This document shows positions 57,733 through 64,000 of a stretch of DNA of 64,000 nucleotides, piece after piece. The notes under the pieces were generated by a model. It was not told where the DNA came from and did no database searches. It saw only the letters and a list, made by a program, of their open reading frames with translations. Positions within the stretch are counted from its first letter, which is position 1; each line of letters begins with the position of its first letter. Both the position numbers and the translations under genes were made by a program. Source of the DNA: Eutreptiella sp. 'Long Island Sound 2002' (Eukaryota > Euglenozoa > Euglenophyceae > Eutreptiales > Eutreptiaceae); the NCBI GenBank assembly GCA_964036045.1, contig OZ038389.1, positions 38,635,998 to 38,699,997 of the forward strand, given 5' to 3'.

Positions 57733-58638
57733 CTACGGGTCTCCCACCCTGAAGTTCTGCGCTGTCGAGCTCGGGGCGGACTTCTGACGCTCAGCATGCT
57801 CCTTCTCAAGCTGCTGGCTGATGTCCCGCGCCGTTTGCTCTTGCCGCGCGAAGAACTCCTTGGCATCCATAGCCATGCCATCACCAGACAAGGGAAGTCC
57901 CCTACCCAGGGGGTCCCTGCCAAACAGAATCTGGTGAGGGGACAAACCGCCCGGAGTGGGGGTGTCATGATGGGCCTTGAGAGCAGGCCACATCTCCTCG
58001 AACCAGTTCCGCCGTGGATTGGTGATGTGAATCTTGCGCAGCTTCTCGAACAGCTGCCGTCCAGCCACTTCAGCACGGCCGTTAGACCGGCTGAGATAGG
58101 CGACGCTCTTGGCATGACGTATCCCCATGAGGGAACACATAGCCTTGAACCAGCCACCAGTAAACTGGGGCCCTCGGTCACTGCAAATGGTGCGGGGGAT
58201 GTCAAAGACGGTCAGCCAATGACGAATCATCATGACTGCCACTTCCTTGGCAAGCAACCCCTTTTTGCGTGCCGGAACGGCTACAACGTAGCCGCTGTGG
58301 CGGTCCACACAGAGAACCACACAGTCAAAGGTCTCCTTGCCAATGTGCACTTCGGGCATGGAGAAGACGTCCATGGCCACGCTCTCCATGGGCTGGTCAG
58401 GAACCGGGGTCCATTGGGGTTCCCCCTTGACGTTCCGGTTATCGGGATTGCAGGCCTGACAGACCGAGCAACCCTTCCTGACCTTCTTGATGGCGGTGTA
58501 GAGAACGATATGGTCGACCTCGAACCGACGCTGCATCTCAAGGGCTTGCTTTTTGACCCCTGGGTGCAGCATGTGGTGGTGCCAAGCTCCACAGAGCTCG
58601 AGCACCCGGGACTCCGGGACTAGCAGCTTACCATTCCG
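57733..58638 (-). pseudogene. Gyp-2 integrase core
   Basis: Zinc-binding HHCC module (AWHHHMLHPGV ... CSVCQACNPDN). The catalytic core has Asp in AMDVFSMPEV, Asp in TICSDRGPQFTGG and Glu in SNGRAEVAGRQ, then HHDTPTPGGLSPHQILFGRD. The frame is continuous with RNase H upstream, except for TAA near 58641, and with the chromodomain downstream, except for TAG. These stops are unique to this element, so they look like inactivating mutations. Confidence 0.82.
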
Positions 58639-59148
58639 TTAGAGCTTGCCATCTTCCTCGGTCAGCCCCTTTGGCCACTTCTGCCCGTCGTCAGGGTCGG
58701 TCACAGCCCTATACTCGGCCGCAAAGGCCTCAGACTTGGCGTAGTCGTCGGTCCAGTCGTCCTGGAGGCAAGACTCCGGGAAGAGGTGCTTGTCGGACTC
58801 AGTTCCCACAGGGGGTGCCGGACCGGGCCTTCCGCCCCCGGCACCCACAGGGGCGAGTACACTGACCGCTCTGCTCACCCTCGAAGCGAGGGGGGCATCT
58901 GCAGCCATGACGACGAAGCATTTAGCACCCTCCTCCTCCATCAGGCGCTCCATTTCAATGATCCTCTTGGCTTCAGCGGTCTCAGCCTCATCGCCATGGG
59001 CAGAGATATCCTGCATGCCCTTGCTGGCGGGATAGGCCCACCTACTGAGACGGTCCGCCACGGTGTTATCCTTTCCAGGAATGTAAACAACCGTAAGGTC
59101 GAAATTGGCCAAGGTCTCGTGCCACCTTGCCCGTCGGGAGGCGGGACC
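58639..59148 (-). pseudogene. Gyp-2 RNase H tail and linker
   Basis: Follows a TGA at 59149-59151 where Gyp-1 has Ser (HVDTPSGQA). Contains VVYIPGKDNTVADRLSRWAY, ISAHGDEAETAEAKRIIEME and KCFVVMAADAP, collinear with Gyp-1. It ends at TAA (GKL-TAA-RNGKLLVPE). Confidence 0.75.
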
Positions 59149-60126
59149 TCAGGGGGTGTCCACGTGCTCCTTGTGCCACGATTGCAGACTCTGATGGTCG
59201 GTGCAGACGGTGACGGGATGGAGGGCTATGTACCCAGCCCATTTCCTGAGAGCCATGACGATGGCATACGCCTCCTTTTCACGGGGCGTCCACGTCCGTC
59301 TCTGGCCTTCCACCAGGACTCGGCTCCAGAAGGCCACGGGCACGTGCCTCCCGTCGTCGAGCACTTGCTCCAACACAGCGCCAATGGCGTAGTCGGAAGC
59401 GTCGGTGCGCAGGACGAACCCTCGGTCGGGATCCACGAGGTGCAGACCCACTGCGGATAGCAGCGCCTGCTTCATCCCCTCAAAGGCACGGTCGGACTCT
59501 TCAGTCCAGACCAGAGCCTTCTTGGACCCCTTCCTGGTCTCCTCTCGGTTGCCCTTGAGCATGGTCGTCATGGGGGCTGCATACTCGGCATACATTTTGA
59601 TATACCCCGAGTAGTAGTTGCAGAATCCCAGATACGCCCGTAGCTCAGAGACCGTCTTGGGCTTTTCCCAGTGCTCAATCGCAGCCACCTTGCCAGGTAT
59701 GGGCTTTCGCTGCCCGTTCCCGACCACGTGGCCAGCGAAGACCACCTCGCATACCGCGATGGTGGCCTTGTCACTGCTGCCCGTGAGTTTGTGCCGAACC
59801 AGAAGGTCCAGCACTCGAGTGACGTCCCTCTCGTGTGCCTCCAGGAGCTCCTCGTAGCTCATGCTGGGGTCCCCGGACGCGATGATCACGTCGTCCACGA
59901 AGGGGTCCGCACAGTCGCGCACCGGCTCAAGCAGGTTCTCCAGCATCCGCTGAAAGGCCGCATTGCCGTTGGTAACGCCCATGGGCATCACCTTCCACTG
60001 GAGAGGTCCAAGGGGGGTGCTCATGGCTGTGCAGGCACGGGACTCTTCGGCGAGAGGCATCTGATGATAACCATGTTTCAGGTCATTCACCGTGAAGATC
60101 CTCCGCCGGTGTTGCTTTTGCAGCAT
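59149..60126 (-). CDS. Gyp-2 reverse transcriptase and RNase H
   Basis: An open stretch with FTVNDLKHGYHQMPLAEESR, MSTPLGPLQWKVMPMGVTNG, the catalytic box FVDDVIIASG, FAGHVVGNGQRKPIPGKVAA, LGFCNYYSGYIKMYAEYAAP and RNase H (VLRTDASDYAIGAVLEQV, FWSRVLVEGQRRTWTPREKE). This is the part that is frameshifted in Gyp-1. Joined to protease upstream by one frameshift near 60180. Confidence 0.85.
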   Translation of the reverse strand: MLQKQHRRRIFTVNDLKHGYHQMPLAEESRACTAMSTPLGPLQWKVMPMGVTNGNAAFQRMLENLLEPVRDCADPFVDDVIIASGDPSMSYEELLEAHERDVTRVLDLLVRHKLTGSSDKATIAVCEVVFAGHVVGNGQRKPIPGKVAAIEHWEKPKTVSELRAYLGFCNYYSGYIKMYAEYAAPMTTMLKGNREETRKGSKKALVWTEESDRAFEGMKQALLSAVGLHLVDPDRGFVLRTDASDYAIGAVLEQVLDDGRHVPVAFWSRVLVEGQRRTWTPREKEAYAIVMALRKWAGYIALHPVTVCTDHQSLQSWHKEHVDTP

Positions 60127-60173
60127 GTCCTCAATGAGGGGCAGCGTATAGCTGTCGTGCTGCGTTTGGGCGT

Positions 60174-62279
60174 TCAGGCCAGGTAGTCGACCACGAGCCG
60201 CAACTCACCGGGCACCTTCTTGGGGACGACGAAGCACGGGGAGGCCCATTCGGAGTGGCACGGCTCGAGCCAGCCTCTCTGGATGAAGTCACGGAGGATC
60301 TTCTCCATGGCCTCTTTCCTCTCGCCCCTCAGGGCAAACTCCCGGTGTCGATACACACGGGGGTCCTGCTTCAGTCGTATCTTGGCCTCGCCATACGTTC
60401 CACGCACCGGTGGGGGGAACACAGGTTTTCCGCTGAAGAAGGTCTCGCCATACTTCTGCTTCAGCCTGGCCCTCAACGCCTGGATCTTGGGGCAGTCATC
60501 GGACTCCGCCTTGGCTTTTCCGGGCACTTGAACCACGGAGCTTACTTGAGGGGTAGCTACTCCGCTCGCTTTCGGCTCAGGCCGTCTTCCCAGGTGGCCC
60601 AAAGGGCCATCTCTGGTCTTGCCTCGGAACAGATCGCCGTAGGTGGGTGGGTTACCGCCAGGCGGCTCGTCTTGGCTGGACATGTGATCCAGCACCCTCT
60701 GTACGAAGGTGTTCCCGTCATAGGCACCAGAGACGATTGAGTCCACTTCCCACCAGGCTTTGTCCTGGCCTTTGCCCTCACGCTGGTTTCCCCAGTCGTG
60801 AAAGGGCTGATCCATATACCCCTGAACAAGATCCCACTCCTCTTCAGTGAGGGGGTCTTCGGAGTCCGATTCTTCGATGTCAACAGGGGGAACCGCAAAG
60901 CATTGCCTCCAAGGCTCTGCTATGATACGGTTGACACACACGAAGTCCGTGGTGTCGGCCTGATCAAGGCCCCCATCCACATAGTGGAATTCTGTTGGCC
61001 ATCTCTGGGGTGGCATGGGCTGTCCCTTAGCGTCCTGATAGACACTCTCTCCAGCCGGTAGGACGACCTTGTTTAAGGTCATGTTGGTCAATGAGGCTAC
61101 CCAATGTCGGGTACTTTCCTCCTCGGTGCATCCCATAGGAACAACCAGCACTGCCTTGGAGCGGTCCTTGCGAATCTTCGCTATCGCTCTTGGAATGTCC
61201 CCACGGGGGCAATGGATCCACATCAATCCCTGATGCGGACCCCAGTGCTTCTTCCACGCGGAGTCCTGGGCGCTCCAGTACTTCTCACATACCCGAAGAT
61301 GGGCGGAGGTTCCTGAAGAGAACGCATCCAGGGCCAGATCCGACGCTCCCAGGTCCGCGACCACTCGGTTCGCCACTTCGGGCCTTACGCCGTACCCCTG
61401 GTCTGCTGGCCCAGTGGGCTCAGTGTCCAGCGCGGCCAGTTCGAGCTGATTGCGTTCGGGGTGGATCCATTGGCATTCCACATGGTGCTCAGCTGACGAA
61501 AGCCACGAGAGCTGGTCGTCCTGGTACAGGGTCATGGAGGCCTGGGCCGGGAGGACGCCGGAGTCCGTCTCCATCATGAAGTCGTAACCGACGATCATGT
61601 CCCAGTCCATCTCGGCCTCGTAGAAGCGACCATGCAGGAGGATTTCCTTGCCGAGGTCTGGGCGGCTCAGCTCACGATGGTTCACGAACTGCAGCCCAAT
61701 GGCCGCTTCCTTCGTGCCTCCCACCATGTACTGGCCGTTCGCCACCTTCAGCCTGACAGGCTTCCGACTGTCGGTCAGACACTCTGGTGGAAGTAGGCCA
61801 GCCTTGACCAAGCTGACTTGAGCTCCCGTGTCGACCAACACGTCGAAAACCTTTTCCACTTCCCCGCATAGGGCACGGACCTTAAGATGCAACTGCCGCT
61901 CGCGACCGACACGGCGCACGGCGCGCAAACCCAGGATCTCCGGCCGTTCCAGAAGCTCCACAAGCGACTGGTGCAGGTCGTGGACAATGGGCTCAGGCTG
62001 CCCATCTGCAGCATCCAGCTGCGGTCCGGGTGATCCTCCGATACTCTCGGATAGATCCTGTAGTACATCAAACACGTTCTTGGTCGCGAAGGACGGACGG
62101 GTGCAAGGGTTCGTGCCTTCACTTGCCCTCACCCCGCCTTCGCGACTGGGCGCCGGACCGGGCCTTCCGCCCGCGGCAGTCCCCTTGTGCTTATCGACTC
62201 CCGACTGGGATGGTTCCGCGCTTCCCACGTCACCATCCTGCGACCGCCCTAGCTGGGGCCCTTGGCTGCAGGGGCTCCG
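60174..62279 (-). CDS. pro: Gyp-2 protease and N-terminal RT
   Basis: Starts after the gag UAG; the first ATG is at 62228. The protease signature is VFDVLVDTGAQVSLVKAGLL, then DWDMIVGYDFMMETDSGVLP. A long linker follows (FSSGTSAHLRVCEKYWSAQD, DLVQGYMDQPFHDWG), then the RT start (YGEAKIRLKQDPRVYRHREF, EWASPCFVVPKKVPGELRLV). It ends VDYLA-TGA, where one base is missing relative to VDYRGLN in Gyp-1, so RT continues in another frame at 60126. Confidence 0.82.
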   Translation of the reverse strand, partial: RSPCSQGPQLGRSQDGDVGSAEPSQSGVDKHKGTAAGGRPGPAPSREGGVRASEGTNPCTRPSFATKNVFDVLQDLSESIGGSPGPQLDAADGQPEPIVHDLHQSLVELLERPEILGLRAVRRVGRERQLHLKVRALCGEVEKVFDVLVDTGAQVSLVKAGLLPPECLTDSRKPVRLKVANGQYMVGGTKEAAIGLQFVNHRELSRPDLGKEILLHGRFYEAEMDWDMIVGYDFMMETDSGVLPAQASMTLYQDDQLSWLSSAEHHVECQWIHPERNQLELAALDTEPTGPADQGYGVRPEVANRVVADLGASDLALDAFSSGTSAHLRVCEKYWSAQDSAWKKHWGPHQGLMWIHCPRGDIPRAIAKIRKDRSKAVLVVPMGCTEEESTRHWVASLTNMTLNKVVLPAGESVYQDAKGQPMPPQRWPTEFHYVDGGLDQADTTDFVCVNRIIAEPWRQCFAVPPVDIEESDSEDPLTEEEWDLVQGYMDQPFHDWGNQREGKGQDKAWWEVDSIVSGAYDGNTFVQRVLDHMSSQDEPPGGNPPTYGDLFRGKTRDGPLGHLGRRPEPKASGVATPQVSSVVQVPGKAKAESDDCPKIQALRARLKQKYGETFFSGKPVFPPPVRGTYGEAKIRLKQDPRVYRHREFALRGERKEAMEKILRDFIQRGWLEPCHSEWASPCFVVPKKVPGELRLVVDYLA

Positions 62280-62282
62280 CTA
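62280..62282 (-). other. In-frame UAG between gag and pro-pol of Gyp-2
   Basis: CCC-TAG-CGG-AGC-CCC on the minus strand. Gag and protease are in the same frame, as in Gyp-1. UAG followed by CGG is a known leaky context in plant RNA viruses; readthrough here is inferred. Confidence 0.55.
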
Positions 62283-63900
62283 GGGGGCGTCGGTTGTGGA
62301 AGAGGGGGTGTTCTCCTCGGCCTCAACGTCGTTGACGCCCTTCTTTCTTCCCCCTTTACCTCCTCCTTTACCCTTCTTGTCCTTGTCCTTGTTCTGGTCA
62401 TTCTGGTTGTTCTCCTTGTTCTTGTTGTCTGACCTGGGGACCCAGTTCCTCTTGATCTCCTGGATCTCCTTGGCCAACTCGGTCCCCACCGACGACATCA
62501 GCTTGGCCAGCTCGTCCTTGTCGACCTCCATTTTGGCTTCCCGGATACCCGCGGGCGCACGCTTCTTCGACCCGTGCGCCTTCTTGTAAGCCTCCGTGTC
62601 GGCCTTGTGGACGGGGCATGTTCGGTGGTCATGGTTGAAGCCTTTCTTCCTCCCATAACACACGAAACAGCCCTGCGGGTGAGCTCGTATGAACTCCCCA
62701 AAGGACAGCGGAGGGTCGCCAATGCGGCGAGGGTCCCTCTTCTCCTGCTTCCTCCAACCCTGCTGCAGGGGCTTCCAGTTTCCCGGCTTGCTCCCCGTGT
62801 TCAGGTTCTTGGCCACGAAGGCACAAACGGCCACTTCGGCGGGCTCATCGTCGTCGTCATCGTCGACGAGAGTCTCATCGCCGCCGGCTCCCGCTGGGTC
62901 CATGGCAGATTCCCCGCCAGGTCCCTCGCCAACGTAGTTGACGTCGCGGTCGCCGGGCCTCAACCCGCGGGTGTGGTGGAGATTTCGGTACTCCTTGAGT
63001 ACTTCCTCGCCAACCCACTCCGTGATCTCGTCGCAGCTCATCCGCGCCGGGATGGGCTTCAGACGGATGGTCTGGCCGCTCAACTCACAATCGTCAAGGC
63101 GCCACATCGCGGTCTTCTCGCGATCGCCCGAGACGGTGATGAGAAGGGCGTTCCGCAGGGAGTGCCGTTTGACATCCCGGGCCACGTTCTTCTTCGCCCT
63201 TCCTTGGGGAGCATCATCTTGACCGTGTGGTTGGACTTGGCCCTCTTGGATTCCTCCTTGGTGACCCTCTTGATCCACGCTTCCGGCAGCATGGAGAGCA
63301 GGCGAATCTGCTCGTCACCCTCGTTCCAATCCTCCACATTGCGGCGGAAGAGGGTGTATTTCCCTCGGAAGTCACGCCAGTCCCGTAGGCGGATCTCCCG
63401 TCCATCATGCTCAAGCTTGATGGACTTCCAGCGCTTGGCAGCCACCTGCGGAGCGTCCACCCGCTCCTGCTCGTTGAGCCACTTCTTGGCGTCCTTGAGG
63501 GTCTTGATTTCCCCTCCTTGGTCGCCACGAAGTATAGCTCGCCGAGCACTTCCGGCAGGCGGTACCTGAACCGTTTGAAGACATATCTCTCCGCATCCGC
63601 GGGAGGTAGGTCCTCAGTGACGGTCAGCCCCCAATCGTCCAGCTTCTCCAAGAAGCGGTCGAGGTTGAGGGGGTTGCCATCGTACATGGGGGGCTTGATG
63701 TCCTTCAAGTCTTCCCACACGGCGGCGTCCGCGGCCTTAGAGACCATGAACGCAGGCCGTGAGGTCGACCGAGGTTCCCATCGGCCTCGCCCACGGACTC
63801 CCACGGCCGCCACGTCCATCTCCTCCATGGAGTCCCTGTGGCTACGCCGCGGTTCCTCCACGTACGCTGAACCAAAATGTTCACGCCGTACTGCATCCAT
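62280..63900 (-). pseudogene. gag: Gyp-2 gag (two frameshifts, N-terminus outside)
   Basis: Three frames in order: 63900 to about 63500 (MYDGNPLNLDRFLEKLDDWG, FRYRLPEVLGELYFVATKEG), 63460 to about 63200 (REIRLRDWRDFRGKYTLFRR, LLSMLPEAWIKRVTKEESKR) and about 63195 to 62280 (ALLITVSGDREKTAMWRLDD, MSCDEITEWVGEEVLKEYRN). A zinc-knuckle-like motif follows (CFVCYGRKKGFNHDHRTC), then a Lys/Gly-rich tail and the UAG. The region between 63900 and the window edge continues gag upstream. Homologous to Gyp-1 gag in order and motifs. Confidence 0.75.
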
Positions 63901-64000
63901 GTACGCATCCTCATCACGGCGCCGGCGGCTGCGTTCAGCGGCTTCCCGTCGTACACCACGCGGCAGGCTGATGTCGAACTCCTCCAGGTCCAGGTCCAGG

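Noticed and set aside
57310-58623. 437-codon plus-strand open frame opposite Gyp-2 integrase
   Set aside because: Antisense shadow of a conserved integrase frame; no independent features.

Overview
This window is nuclear DNA of a eukaryote, most likely a microalga or other protist; I cannot name the species. The reasons are actin genes, Ty3/gypsy chromoviruses with chromodomains, a LINE-type non-LTR retrotransposon with an APE/RT/RNase H layout, GT-AG introns (several only about 34-62 nt), TATA-like boxes and many minisatellites. There are no operons or Shine-Dalgarno patterns. TAA ends both complete actin genes, so the standard code applies at least to TAA.

Layout. (1) 1-7372: 3' part of a GC-rich LINE, 'LINE-1', on the + strand. 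(2) 7373-8489: an inverted repeat whose arms are tandem repeats, lying between two LINE tails. (3) 8490-34221: a second copy, 'LINE-2', on the - strand and split twice. A 13.1-kb chromovirus 'Gyp-1' (9255-22403) is inserted at a GAGG target, and a 2.6-kb non-autonomous LTR element (24719-27302) at a GTAC target. The three LINE-2 pieces rejoin exactly when compared with LINE-1. (4) 34222-40713: two tandem ~3.25-kb units, each with one intronless actin gene on the - strand plus spacer. (5) 40714-42784: a spacer with a 28-bp minisatellite. (6) 42785-49201: an intron-bearing region with a transposase-like gene, a coiled-coil gene fragment and two unidentified gene fragments. (7) 49400-49930: a GCGACAGG minisatellite. 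(8) 49932-52302: a third actin unit, cut inside the actin gene. (9) 52303-64000: a second chromovirus 'Gyp-2' on the - strand, with its 3' LTR at 52.3-55.8 kb and gag running off the right edge.

How the parts relate. The two chromoviruses share gag, protease, RT, RNase H, integrase and chromodomain, and both have an in-frame UAG between gag and pro-pol with the same downstream bases, which suggests readthrough expression. The LINE copies carry at least three extra ORFs downstream of the RT/RNase H ORF, conserved between copies. The actin copies are almost identical in spacer and most coding sequence, but differ sharply in the DNase-I-binding loop and around residue 73. All large retroelement ORFs in the window carry frameshifts or stops, so most are pseudogenes here.
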